Assembly: GCF_000282495.1 (NCBI RefSeq)
Contig: NZ_AKJE01000028.1
Coordinates: 122,308-186,307, forward strand
Source of the DNA: Pseudomonas sp. GM79
Lineage (GTDB): Bacteria > Pseudomonadota > Gammaproteobacteria > Pseudomonadales > Pseudomonadaceae
Direction: 5' to 3'
DNA length: 64,000 bases
A program made the translations under genes and the position numbers. The notes below the pieces were generated by a model. The model saw nothing but the letters and a program-made list of their open reading frames with translations. It did no database searches and was not told the origin of the DNA. Shown one piece after another: positions 37,671 to 46,035 of this stretch. The first letter of the stretch is position 1. Each line of letters begins with the position of its first letter.

Positions 37671-38822
37671 ATGTTGCGTAAAACCCTCTTGGCCACTTTC
37701 TGTGCCAGCGCGTTATTAACCGTCACGGCGCCCGCCTTTGCAGCGCCAACACAGGATTTTAAAAGCGAGCAGGGCACCCTTGAGCTCACGCCGATCGTTA
37801 AAGGCCTGGACCACCCTTGGTCACTGGCGTTTCTGCCTGACCGCCAAGGGATGCTGGTGACCGAACGGCCCGGCAATCTGCGGCTGGTCAGTGCCGACGG
37901 CAAACTCTCGGGTCCGCTCAATGGTGTGCCTCAGGTCTGGGCCAAGGGGCAGGGCGGATTGCTCGATGTGGTGTTGTCGCCCGATTTCAAGCAAGACCGC
38001 ATGGTCTATCTGTCTTACGCCGAAGGGGGCGGTGAGGGCGGCAAGGCCGGCACGGCGGTCGGTCGCGGACGGTTGTCGGAAGACCTGACGGCGATCAAGG
38101 ATTTCAGGGTGATTTTCCGTCAGGAACCCAAGCTCTCGGTCGGCAATCATTTCGGCTCACGACTGGTATTCGACCGTGACGGTTATCTGTTCATCACCTT
38201 GGGCGAGAATAACGACCGGCCCACGGCGCAAGATCTCGACAAGCTGCAAGGCAAGATCGTGCGGCTCTATCCGGATGGCAAGGTGCCGGAAGACAATCCC
38301 TTTGTCGGGCAAAAAGGCGTTCGCCCGGAAATCTGGTCTTACGGCCAACGCAACCCGCAAGGCGCGGCACTCAATCCCTGGAGCGGCACGCTCTGGGAAA
38401 ACGAGCACGGCCCACGGGGCGGCGACGAGATCAACATCATCGAGCGTGGCAAAAATTATGGCTGGCCGATGGCAACCCACGGCATCAACTATATCGGCCT
38501 GCCGATCCCGGAAGCCACGGGCGAAACCGCCGAAGGTACCGTGGGCCCGCACCATGTCTGGGAAAAATCCCCTGGCCTCAGCGGCATGGCCTTCTATGAC
38601 GGCGATCGCTTCAAGGCCTGGCAGCACAACGTGTTTATCGGAGCGCTGGTGAGTCAGGAGCTGATTCGCCTGCAGTTCGAAGGCGACAAGGTTGTTCACG
38701 AAGAGCGGTTGTTGGGTGAGCTCAACAAACGGATTCGTGATGTACGGCAGGGGCCGGATGGTTATCTGTATTTGCTGACCGATGAAGATGACGGGGGGCT
38801 GTACAAGCTTGGCCTGAAGTAG
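37671..38822 (+). CDS. PQQ-dependent aldose-type sugar dehydrogenase (YliI family)
   Basis: 383 residues with a signal peptide (LLATFCASALLTVTAPAFA). The beta-propeller shows the family motifs GLDHPWSLAFLPD, NHFGSRLVFDRDGYLFITLG, YGQRNPQG, WENEHGPRGGDEIN and KNYGWP, which bind PQQ and Ca in soluble aldose dehydrogenases. It is predicted to be periplasmic. AAAGGAA lies before the ATG. Confidence 0.9.
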   Translation: MLRKTLLATFCASALLTVTAPAFAAPTQDFKSEQGTLELTPIVKGLDHPWSLAFLPDRQGMLVTERPGNLRLVSADGKLSGPLNGVPQVWAKGQGGLLDVVLSPDFKQDRMVYLSYAEGGGEGGKAGTAVGRGRLSEDLTAIKDFRVIFRQEPKLSVGNHFGSRLVFDRDGYLFITLGENNDRPTAQDLDKLQGKIVRLYPDGKVPEDNPFVGQKGVRPEIWSYGQRNPQGAALNPWSGTLWENEHGPRGGDEINIIERGKNYGWPMATHGINYIGLPIPEATGETAEGTVGPHHVWEKSPGLSGMAFYDGDRFKAWQHNVFIGALVSQELIRLQFEGDKVVHEERLLGELNKRIRDVRQGPDGYLYLLTDEDDGGLYKLGLK

Positions 38823-38831
38823 CGCACAAGT

Positions 38832-38928
38832 CCTGTGGCGAGGGAGCTTGCTCCCGCCGGGGTGCGAAGCGCCCCCATGCAATCGACTGCTTCGCACTCG
38901 AACGGGAGCAAGCTCCCTCGCCACAGGT
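38832..38928. repeat. Paired REP elements of a second family
   Basis: Opposed copies of TGTGGCGAGGGAGCTTGCTC around an inner inverted repeat (GGTGCGAAG and CTTCGCACT). Their sequence differs from the other REP pairs in the window. Confidence 0.85.
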
Positions 38929-40026
38929 TTACTCACGCCGGTAGAGAATCACCGCAGCCCGCAGCTTGCCTCGTCCGAAACTGCACATCTTGTCGAATTC
39001 CCCATGGCTGACCGGCAAGTGCTGGCAGTCCATCGGCTGACGATGCTGGCTGTGATCCACGTCCGGATCGTGCAGGTAGACGAACTCTTCGTCGCAATCG
39101 GTGACGATCACCCAGTGTGGTGCTTTGGAACGGGTCAGGCGATAGCTGCTGATCAATACCAGCGGCTGTCCGCCATCGTGCAGTAACCGTGGCAGATCCA
39201 GTGGTCCGCCGATCATTCGTTCCACGTCGGTGGCTTGCAACTGCGCCGTGAACGCCTCGTGTACCAGGCGCATTACGTCTTTTTTATGCGCATCGCGCAC
39301 GCCGTCAAGAAACAGCGGCCCGGCCATGCTCAGTTGTAGCTGCACCCGAAAGCCACGCCGCCACGCTGCCAGCGCCAGACCTTGAGGGCTGCAGCCACCG
39401 TGGCCAGACGTCATGAACACCGTGGTCGCCTCGCGCCAGATTTGCAGTTCTTCGCCGCGCTCCAGCGTTCGATCGTCTTGCAGCGCGCCCATGGCCATCA
39501 GCAGGCAGGCCGGACCACAGGTGAACTCGGTGGTCTGCGGGTAGTAAGGCACCTTGATGTTGCGTGAATCGCGGTGCTGGAGGATACGTTTTTCCAGGCG
39601 CAGCGCGTCGGCATGGTCCTGGTAATAGTCGTGAATCAGCGCAAAACGCCGGTAGCCGTTACGCTCATACAGAGCAATCGCCGTTGGATTGTCGATGCGC
39701 ACTTCCAGCCGCAGGTAGGCGCAGTCATGCTCAATGGCGCAGGCCTCGACACGTTCGAGCAATTGCTTGCCCAGTCCACTGCCGCGAGCATCAAGGGCTA
39801 TCGCAATCGAGTACAGGCGCGCCAATGAAGTGCCCCGGTGAAACAGCACCACCGCATAGCCCACCAATTGCTCGCCTCGTTGGGCCACCAGCAGTTGCCC
39901 GTGAGCCCGAGTAATCATCCATTGAAAACTGCGACTGTTGAGCCGGTCCGTGGTGAAACATTGCTGTTCGAGTGCCAGCAGTGACGGTATATCTTCAACT
40001 ACCGCCAAGCGAAAAACAGGATTCAT
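38929..40026 (-). CDS. GNAT acetyltransferase fused to a peptidase C39-like domain
   Basis: A 365-residue two-domain protein. Residues 1-150 are a RimI-like GNAT domain (ARGSGLGKQLLERV, NPTAIALYERNGYRRF). Residues about 160-365 are C39-like: TEFTCGPACLLMAMGAL gives the Cys, and APHWVIVTDCDEEFVYLHDP gives the His/Asp. C39 domains cleave leader peptides at double-Gly sites, usually in exporters; here there is no ABC part, so it would act in the cytosol. It is divergent from a RimK-like ATP-grasp gene. Together they suggest peptide or protein modification, as inference. Confidence 0.88.
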   Translation of the reverse strand: MNPVFRLAVVEDIPSLLALEQQCFTTDRLNSRSFQWMITRAHGQLLVAQRGEQLVGYAVVLFHRGTSLARLYSIAIALDARGSGLGKQLLERVEACAIEHDCAYLRLEVRIDNPTAIALYERNGYRRFALIHDYYQDHADALRLEKRILQHRDSRNIKVPYYPQTTEFTCGPACLLMAMGALQDDRTLERGEELQIWREATTVFMTSGHGGCSPQGLALAAWRRGFRVQLQLSMAGPLFLDGVRDAHKKDVMRLVHEAFTAQLQATDVERMIGGPLDLPRLLHDGGQPLVLISSYRLTRSKAPHWVIVTDCDEEFVYLHDPDVDHSQHRQPMDCQHLPVSHGEFDKMCSFGRGKLRAAVILYRRE

Positions 40027-40119
40027 ATAACCGCCGTAAAAGTTGCGTAACGAAACGGGACTTTAAAAAAAGTTCGTGCTTAATAGGAAAGGTCTTGTTC
40101 TTCAAATGGATCAATCACT

Positions 40120-41706
40120 ATGTCAGCGGTACAAGGTCATTGGCGCGAAGTATCTGAGCAAACGTTACCAACAGCAATAACCTCTACAAACTATTTAAAT
40201 GGCTCGATCAGAACTTCCAGCCAGCTGATGATCATCGTCGAACGCAAGGAAGACTGGGCCTCCTATTTCCCCAGTGAAGACATCGTCACTGCTCAGGAAT
40301 ACCTCGAACAGACCCGCGATAACGAGCAGGGCAAGCGGGTTCAGGTGATCAATCTGTGCCGCAACTACAAGTACCTCGGGCACGGCTATTACTGCTCGCT
40401 GCTGGCCGAAGCACGGGGGCACAAGGTTATACCGTCGGTGCGGACCATCAGTGAATTGACCCGAAAATCCCTGTATGGGCTGGCCCTGGATGATCTGGAT
40501 AAAACCCTGGAAAAGGCCCTCAGCAATCATCTTTACAGCGATACCGAAGGATTTACCCTGACACTGTATTTCGGCAAAACCGCTATCGAGCCATTACAGG
40601 ATCTGGCTCGACAGTTGTTCGAGGTTTTTTCATGTCCGATATTGCTAGTTGAGTTTCGTCGAACTAACGGTTGGCACATCGAAGGTGTAAAGTCTGGCGC
40701 CTTGCATAAGTTGCGTGAAGATCAGGAAGATCAATTCGCTAATGCGCTCGACAGTTTCAGTCGCAAGATCTGGCGCATGCCGCGCTCCAGGCGATTGGCC
40801 CGTTATGACCTGGCCATTCTGCACGATCCGCACGAAGCATTGCCGCCCTCCAATCCCAAGGCTTTGGACAACTTCGTCAGGGTTGGCAAGACGCTAGGCA
40901 TCGACGTCGAGCTGATTGAACGCAAGGACTACGCCCGAATCGCCGAATACGACGGGCTCCTGATCCGCGAGACAACGAGCGTTGACAACCACACCTACCG
41001 CTTCGCCAAAAAAGCCGAGAGCGAAGGTTTGGTGGTGATGGATGACCCGGCGTCGATCCTGCGCTGCACCAACAAGGTTTACCTGACTGATTTGCTCAAG
41101 AGCCATCAGCTGGGCATGCCCGCCACTGAAATCCTCTACAAGGAACGACCGGAAGATTTCGAGCGGGTAGGCGAGCGTCTGGGATTTCCACTGGTATTGA
41201 AGATACCCGACGGTTGTTTCTCAAAGGGCGTCATCAAGGTCGAAAGCCAGCAAGCCTTGCTTGAAGCCACCGCCGAACTGTTCGAACACTCGGTGTTGCT
41301 GCTGGCCCAGGAATTTTTCTACACCGAATACGACTGGCGCATTGGCGTGCTCAACCGCAAGCCGATCTTTGCCTGCCAGTACTTCATGTCCAAGGGCCAT
41401 TGGCAGATCTACAACCACAAAGCCAAAGGCCAGGACATCAACGGCGAATGCCGCACCCTGGCGGTTCACGAAGCGCCGCGAGCGGTGGTTGAACTGGCGG
41501 TGAAAACCGCGAATCTCATCGGCGATGGCCTCTACGGCGTCGACCTCAAACAGTCCGGCGACAAAGTGGTGGTGATCGAGGTCAACGACAACCCGAACAT
41601 GGACGCAGGCATCGAAGACGCCTACTTGCAGGACGATTTGTATTCCTTGGTGCTGGAAGAGTTTGTCCGTCGGCTGGAGCTCAAGCGCCGCGGTCAGGCT
41701 TGGTGA
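40120..41706 (+). CDS. RimK-family ATP-grasp ligase-like protein
   Basis: 528 residues. The N-terminal about 250 residues are specific to this subgroup (ERKEDWASYFPSEDIVTAQE). The C-terminal ATP-grasp domain follows (VGERLGFPLVLKIPDGCFSK, then VVIEVNDNPNMDAGIED, the metal-binding loop). RimK-type enzymes add amino acids such as glutamate to protein or peptide carboxyl ends. It is divergent from the GNAT/C39 fusion and is followed 7 bases later by a CorA-like gene. The substrate is unknown. Confidence 0.88.
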   Translation: MSAVQGHWREVSEQTLPTAITSTNYLNGSIRTSSQLMIIVERKEDWASYFPSEDIVTAQEYLEQTRDNEQGKRVQVINLCRNYKYLGHGYYCSLLAEARGHKVIPSVRTISELTRKSLYGLALDDLDKTLEKALSNHLYSDTEGFTLTLYFGKTAIEPLQDLARQLFEVFSCPILLVEFRRTNGWHIEGVKSGALHKLREDQEDQFANALDSFSRKIWRMPRSRRLARYDLAILHDPHEALPPSNPKALDNFVRVGKTLGIDVELIERKDYARIAEYDGLLIRETTSVDNHTYRFAKKAESEGLVVMDDPASILRCTNKVYLTDLLKSHQLGMPATEILYKERPEDFERVGERLGFPLVLKIPDGCFSKGVIKVESQQALLEATAELFEHSVLLLAQEFFYTEYDWRIGVLNRKPIFACQYFMSKGHWQIYNHKAKGQDINGECRTLAVHEAPRAVVELAVKTANLIGDGLYGVDLKQSGDKVVVIEVNDNPNMDAGIEDAYLQDDLYSLVLEEFVRRLELKRRGQAW

Positions 41707-41713
41707 GCGGCCG

Positions 41714-42637
41714 ATGATCAAGAGCTTTGAACTGAGCCACGGCGCCCTGCACGCGGTCGAACGGCTGGACGCCGACGTGATGCTGTTCAGTAACCCCGAT
41801 GCGGCCGAGCGGGATCTGTTGCACAGCCATTTCAAGCTCGATGAACACGCTCTGGCCTCGGCCCTGGACCCCGACGAGGTGTCGCGCATCGAGTTCCACC
41901 CCGACAACCTGTTCCTGATCTGGAAACGCCCGGAAAACTACTCCGGCGGCGGCAGCCTGGCCTTCGAAGTGTCATCCTGCGGCTTACTGTTTTCCCCGGG
42001 GCGTCTGCTGGTGATCGCCACCGACGACTCTCCGCTCAGCGGCCTCGGCACGCGGCAGTCACTGAAGACACCACTGGATGTGTTGCTCGACCTGTTGTTC
42101 AACAACATTCACCACTATCTAGGGCACCTCAAGGTGATCAAGATGGTTGCCCGGGAGCTGCAGCAAAAATTCAATGCCTCGATGCAAAACCAGCATCTGG
42201 TCCAGATGTTCAATCTCAGCGAAAGCCTTATCTATTACATCAACGCCATTCACAGCAACGGCGCGGTCCTGACCCGGCTGCGTAATCATGCGGCGAAGGA
42301 ACACTTCAGCCCTGAAGCCATTGGTTTGATCGACGATCTGATTATCGAGAACAACCAGTGCTACAAGCAGGCGGAGATCTACTCCACCGTGTTCTCCGGG
42401 TTGATCGACGCCCGGGGCAATCTGATGAACAACAGCATGAACAACCTGCTGCGCAAACTGACGTTGATCAACGTGGTGTTTCTGCCGTTGAACCTGATTG
42501 CGAGCATTGGCGGCATGTCCGAGTTCAGCATGATGACCACTGGCACGCCGTGGTGGATTTCCTATCCGTTGTTTCTGACGGCGATGATGTTGGGGGCGGG
42601 GGGGATGGTGATTGGCCTCAAGCGCCTGGCGAAGTGA
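41714..42637 (+). CDS. CorA-like divalent-cation transporter with altered GMN motif
   Basis: 307 residues from the ATG at 41714 (MIKSFELSHGALHAVERLDA). It has a large cytosolic helical domain and two C-terminal membrane segments (LINVVFLPLNLIASIGGMSE and LFLTAMMLGAGGMVIGLK). Where CorA has the selectivity motif GMN, this protein has GMS. It follows the ATP-grasp gene by 7 bases, so it is probably in the same operon. Cation identity is uncertain because of the changed motif. Confidence 0.85.
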   Translation: MIKSFELSHGALHAVERLDADVMLFSNPDAAERDLLHSHFKLDEHALASALDPDEVSRIEFHPDNLFLIWKRPENYSGGGSLAFEVSSCGLLFSPGRLLVIATDDSPLSGLGTRQSLKTPLDVLLDLLFNNIHHYLGHLKVIKMVARELQQKFNASMQNQHLVQMFNLSESLIYYINAIHSNGAVLTRLRNHAAKEHFSPEAIGLIDDLIIENNQCYKQAEIYSTVFSGLIDARGNLMNNSMNNLLRKLTLINVVFLPLNLIASIGGMSEFSMMTTGTPWWISYPLFLTAMMLGAGGMVIGLKRLAK

Positions 42638-42655
42638 CTTCGGCGGCTGTCAGAT

Positions 42656-42756
42656 CGCCTTCGCGAGCAAGCCCGCTCCCACATTAGATCTTCCGTGAAC
42701 ACATCATTTGTGAACACCAGAGATTAAATGTGGGAGCGGGCTTGCTCGCGAAGGCG
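42656..42756. repeat. Paired REP elements (inverted)
   Basis: Opposed REP cores whose outer flanks also match (GATCGCCTTCGCG and CGCGAAGGCGATC), giving a long potential cruciform. Confidence 0.9.
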
Positions 42757-42782
42757 ATCTCAACTGCACAACAACGCCTGGA

Positions 42783-43117
42783 TCAGGCCTCTTGCGCTGC
42801 CTCGCCAGAGTTTTTCCGCTCCTGAAGCCCCCGCACCACCAGGTACAACAACGGCCCGACCGATACAAAAATCGCCGTCACCACCAGATAGGGAGCCACC
42901 GACAACCCGACTGCCCCCGCTGGCGCGCATCCTTGTACATCCAGATACCGGCAAGCGTCGCCAACAGGTATAAATCGATCACCACTTGCGCGGTATCGGG
43001 CCGCGACATCAGACTGATGCCGAAGTCGAGCAACGACTGTTCCGCCTGCAGCATCACCGAAACGGTGTAGCCGGCGAAGGCGATCAAGGCAATGAGGGGC
43101 AGGGCGACAGACTTCAT
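42783..43117 (-). pseudogene. DUF2834 membrane protein with a one-base frameshift
   Basis: Starts at the ATG 43117 after AAGGAAGG. The first frame gives KSVALPLIALIAFAGYTVSV and continues to ARQRGQS, then ends in an unrelated tail. Around 42,906-42,918, next to G-runs, one missing base shifts to the frame LSVAPYLVVTAIFVSVGPLL followed by YLVVRGLQ. Together these give the complete three-segment DUF2834 protein of about 110 residues, ending at 42783. It is either a sequencing error or a recent inactivation. Confidence 0.8.
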
Positions 43118-43180
43118 GGTTTCCTTCCTTGGGACAATGAGCAGAATCGCCAGCCTACAGCGGCCTTCGAAAATTGGCCA

Positions 43181-43209
43181 TTGACTTGCCATCAGCCTCC
43201 GGCTAATTT
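43181..43209 (+). promoter_or_regulatory. Sigma-70-type promoter of the threonine dehydratase leader
   Basis: TTGACT (43181-43186) and TAATTT (43204-43209) are 17 bases apart. The expected transcription start, about 7 bases further, falls on the ATG of the leader ORF. Confidence 0.55.
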
Positions 43210-43215
43210 CCAGCC

Positions 43216-43281
43216 ATGACTTCCACCGTATTGCGCTGCCAGCCAAGCATTATTACCGCCATTCCTTATTTGGCGGGCTAG
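43216..43281 (+). CDS. Candidate leader peptide for transcription attenuation
   Basis: A 21-codon ORF (MTSTVLRCQPSIITAIPY, then LAG) rich in Thr, Ile, Val and Leu, ending 18 bases before a terminator hairpin and 127 bases before the threonine dehydratase gene. There is no ribosome site; the predicted transcript starts at the ATG, so it would be leaderless. Its last codons contain GGCGGG (43272-43277), which can pair with CCCGCC of the terminator (43302-43307). Stalling at the Ile-Ile-Thr codons would free that segment and prevent termination. This is inferred from layout. Confidence 0.5.
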   Translation: MTSTVLRCQPSIITAIPYLAG

Positions 43282-43299
43282 CTCACGACTGCAGCACCC

Positions 43300-43323
43300 A
43301 ACCCGCCCTAGAGGCGGGTTTTT
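43300..43323 (+). terminator. Attenuator-type terminator before the threonine dehydratase
   Basis: AACCCGCC, loop CTAGA, GGCGGGTT, then a T-run. The 5' arm has an alternative partner inside the upstream leader ORF. Confidence 0.8.
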
Positions 43324-43408
43324 ACTTTCTGTCTCTTGGGTTTTGAGCTTACCGGGCGCATGCAGCTCCTACGCCGACCGCGTAAACCCGGATACCAAGG
43401 AGACGACC

Positions 43409-44422
43409 ATGAACAGTACCCCCGCCCAGCAGCGCTTGCTTGAGCACTACGTGAAAAAGATCCTCGCCGCGCCGGTTTACGAACTTGCCGTGCGCACGCC
43501 GTTGCAAGCGGCGCCGGCCTTGTCCGAGGCGTTGGGCAATCAGATCCTGCTCAAGCGCGAAGACTTGCAACCGACCTTTTCCTTCAAGATCCGTGGCGCC
43601 TACAACAAACTGGTTAACCTGAGCGATGAACAGAAGGCTCGTGGCGTGATCACAGCCTCGGCGGGCAATCATGCCCAAGGCGTCGCGTTGGCGGCTCGCG
43701 AGCTGGGGATCGGCGCAACCATCGTCATGCCCTGCACGACGCCGGAATTGAAGGTGCTTGGGGTTCGTAATCGAGGCGCCGAAGCGCTGCTGCACGGCGA
43801 GAGTTTTCCGTTTGCCCTGGAATACGCGCTGAGCCTGGCGCAGCAAACCGGTCGCACCTTTGTCTCGCCCTTCGACGACCCGGACGTGATCGCGGGGCAG
43901 GGCACCGTCGCCATGGAAATCCTGCGCCAGCACCAGGGGCCGCTGGACGCGATCTTCGTTCCGGTGGGCGGCGGTGGCTTGATCGCCGGCATCGCCGCGT
44001 ACGTCAAATACCTGCGCCCTGAAATCCGCATCATCGGCGTCGAGTCGGAACATTCCGCTTGCTTGCAGGCCGCATTGCGGGCCGGCGAACGGGTCGTGCT
44101 GCCAACCGTCGGCACCTTCGCCGATGGCGTGGCCGTCGCTCAGATCGGCGCCCATGGTTTCGAGATCTGCCGGTTTTGCGTCGATGAGGTACTGACCGTC
44201 AGCAACGACGAACTCTGCGCCGCGATCAAGAACATCTACGACGATACCCGCTCGATCACCGAACCTTCCGGCGCCCTGGCCGTGGCCGGGATCAAGCAGT
44301 ACGTGGCACGAACCGGCGCGCGAGGGCAAACCCTGGTGGCCATCGATTCCGGAGCGAACATCAATTTCGACAGTTTGCGGCATGTGGCCGAGCGCGCCGC
44401 GTTGAGCGGCGTGTTGGCGTGA
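43409..44422 (+). CDS. ilvA: Threonine dehydratase, short form without regulatory domain
   Basis: 337 residues from the ATG at 43409, which follows AAGGAG. It is a fold-type II PLP enzyme: K60 in SFKIRGAYN binds PLP, GGGGL holds the phosphate, and ASAGNHAQG is the serine/threonine dehydratase motif. It deaminates threonine to 2-oxobutanoate for isoleucine synthesis. The classical IlvA is about 500 residues with ACT-like feedback domains; this one stops after the catalytic domain and so should not be isoleucine-inhibited in the usual way. A leader/attenuator upstream could supply control. Pseudomonas often has a second, long IlvA elsewhere. Confidence 0.85.
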   Translation: MNSTPAQQRLLEHYVKKILAAPVYELAVRTPLQAAPALSEALGNQILLKREDLQPTFSFKIRGAYNKLVNLSDEQKARGVITASAGNHAQGVALAARELGIGATIVMPCTTPELKVLGVRNRGAEALLHGESFPFALEYALSLAQQTGRTFVSPFDDPDVIAGQGTVAMEILRQHQGPLDAIFVPVGGGGLIAGIAAYVKYLRPEIRIIGVESEHSACLQAALRAGERVVLPTVGTFADGVAVAQIGAHGFEICRFCVDEVLTVSNDELCAAIKNIYDDTRSITEPSGALAVAGIKQYVARTGARGQTLVAIDSGANINFDSLRHVAERAALSGVLA

Positions 44423-44434
44423 GGGCTGGTCCGA

Positions 44435-44917
44435 TTATTCCTGAACGGCTTTCTCGACATGACTCGACGCCGACCAGATCCGGTAGCGCACTTCGACATC
44501 CTTGGGCACGTAGAGCACGATTGGCAGCTTGCTGTTGTAACGCAGCCTGAAACCGTCACCGACCACCGGTACGAAGTCCTTTTTGCGCTTGCCATCCGGG
44601 CAGGCCATTAGCGTGCTCATCGGGCCGGTGACTTTCTCCAGCCGGTAAAACGGGTAACCCCAGCCCTCAAGGTTCTTTTCTTCAAGCATGCCGCCCAGGC
44701 GCTGACGGTTGCAGTCCACGGTCAGGATCTTGCCGGCAAGAATTTCGACCTGATAACCGTCTTCCTGTTGTTGCGGGGCGAGGTGAATGACCTGGCGGGT
44801 AAAGCCGCTCTCAGGCTTGGGATACGGCGCGACGTCTTCGAGGGTTGCGGCGTGGGCTACGGACGACAGAACGGCAACTATCAGCCCGACGGTCGTGTTT
44901 AGCGGCAAAGCACCCAT
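44435..44917 (-). CDS. eco: Ecotin, periplasmic serine protease inhibitor
   Basis: 160 residues from the ATG at 44917 after AAGGAGG. A signal peptide ([14 protein letters not shown]) precedes the mature ecotin: [36 protein letters not shown], the reactive loop [11 protein letters not shown] with Met as P1 residue, and [13 protein letters not shown]. Ecotin is a dimeric inhibitor of trypsin-like proteases such as neutrophil elastase. It is convergent with the threonine dehydratase. Confidence 0.94.
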   Translation of the reverse strand: MGALPLNTTVGLIVAVLSSVAHAATLEDVAPYPKPESGFTRQVIHLAPQQQEDGYQVEILAGKILTVDCNRQRLGGMLEEKNLEGWGYPFYRLEKVTGPMSTLMACPDGKRKKDFVPVVGDGFRLRYNSKLPIVLYVPKDVEVRYRIWSASSHVEKAVQE

Positions 44918-45017
44918 GATGCCTCCTTGCGTGTGTGTGGGGTCAGCGGATACTGAATGGATGGGCCGCATTCTCACTGCCGTCCTCAGCCAATGCAAAC
45001 CCGCCATCGGGGCGTTT

Positions 45018-45058
45018 GCAAAATGCAGGTCTTGAAACAGACCTTTCTTGCATTTTGC
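45018..45058. repeat. Nested perfect inverted repeat in the eco / DUF1652 divergent region
   Basis: GCAAAATGCA (45018-45027) pairs with TGCATTTTGC (45049-45058), and inside it GGTCT pairs with AGACC. It may be a regulator site or a hairpin in a 5' leader. Confidence 0.6.
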
Positions 45059-45196
45059 ATGACGAGATGTGTTGCCATTTCTCCCAAACTCTTGATTTGC
45101 CGACGAGGCGCAGAGCGAAATCTCGGGCATGTTTTATGCTGTAGCTGTCTTGAGCTGACCGTGATTCCTACCCAGTCAGTGCTAAAACAAGAAAAC

Positions 45197-45260
45197 GGTC
45201 GGACGTTGGAACAATGAAGCCCGTACGGAAGAAAAAGAACGGGCGATTTGAGCTCCGACC
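45197..45260 (+). promoter_or_regulatory. Structured 5' leader of the DUF1652 gene
   Basis: Nested complementary segments GGTCGGA (45197-45203)/TCCGACC (45254-45260) and CCCGT (45220-45224)/ACGGG (45239-45243). The inner loop carries ACGGA, the ANGGA core recognised by RsmA/CsrA in other RNAs. Post-transcriptional control is possible but unproven. Confidence 0.35.
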
Positions 45261-45306
45261 GACATTGATTTTCGATTGGCAATCTCACCATAACGAGAGG
45301 GTGGCC

Positions 45307-45576
45307 ATGTTTCTTTCTGCCTTGGAACTACGCAATATCATTGAGAGCAGTTTTCTCCCGAAACGCTGCCAATGCACGCTGTCGCCGGACCTGTCGATGA
45401 CCGTCAAGGTGTATTCGGACGTCGAGACTGACCAGCTCGACCTGATCGTCACTGGCATAGACGCCCAGCGTCTCAATGGATGCAGGGAAATCAACGACCT
45501 GATAGCCGAGTTGCGCACCGGCCTGGCGCACAACACGCATGGTCAACTGTTCATCGCGAAGTCAAAACTCCATTAA
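45307..45576 (+). CDS. DUF1652 small protein
   Basis: 89 residues from the ATG at 45307 (MFLSALELRNIIESSFLPK), preceded by GAGAGGG; the frame is open 31 codons upstream without a better site. It matches the DUF1652 pattern, common in Pseudomonas and of unknown function. Its stop overlaps the stop of the convergent membrane gene. Confidence 0.8.
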   Translation: MFLSALELRNIIESSFLPKRCQCTLSPDLSMTVKVYSDVETDQLDLIVTGIDAQRLNGCREINDLIAELRTGLAHNTHGQLFIAKSKLH

Positions 45577-45971
45577 CCGGCCGCTTCACCCATTTTGGCC
45601 GACACGCGCCGGGTCTGGATAAACCCCAGACCCAGCGCCAATTCCACCAGGATCGCCAGCAAAATGCCCGGCCCGGCATGTCCATTGAGCCATTCGCCGA
45701 AGCCCAGTGCCGCCAAACCGAAACACCCCACCATAAAACCGCTGCACATCGCGCTTCGCGCTGCCGAGGGCGGGGCCTGCCGCACCAGATAAAACATCAC
45801 CCCCAATGCGCCGAACAGCACTGCACTGCGCCTGGCGATAAAGCCCGCCGCGGACGAGTACTCGATACTCCAGATCGCCAGCAACCCTTGCGGCATCAAA
45901 CCCCAGACCAGCGCCAGCAGAAAACAAAGTGCGGCGGTGAACGTCGACAGCGTGCGAAACGAGAACTGCAT
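45573..45971 (-). CDS. Small membrane protein
   Basis: 132 residues from the ATG at 45971 (MQFSFRTLSTFTAALCFLLA), preceded by GCAGGA. Four predicted membrane segments, Gly-rich. The family is not recognised with certainty. It overlaps the DUF1652 gene by 4 bases, tail to tail. Confidence 0.7.
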   Translation of the reverse strand: MQFSFRTLSTFTAALCFLLALVWGLMPQGLLAIWSIEYSSAAGFIARRSAVLFGALGVMFYLVRQAPPSAARSAMCSGFMVGCFGLAALGFGEWLNGHAGPGILLAILVELALGLGFIQTRRVSAKMGEAAG

Positions 45972-46035
45972 GGCGAATCCTGCGGCAGTGAGGGAAGCGC
46001 CAGAGCTTAGCGCCAGAACCCTCACAGGCCTACTG

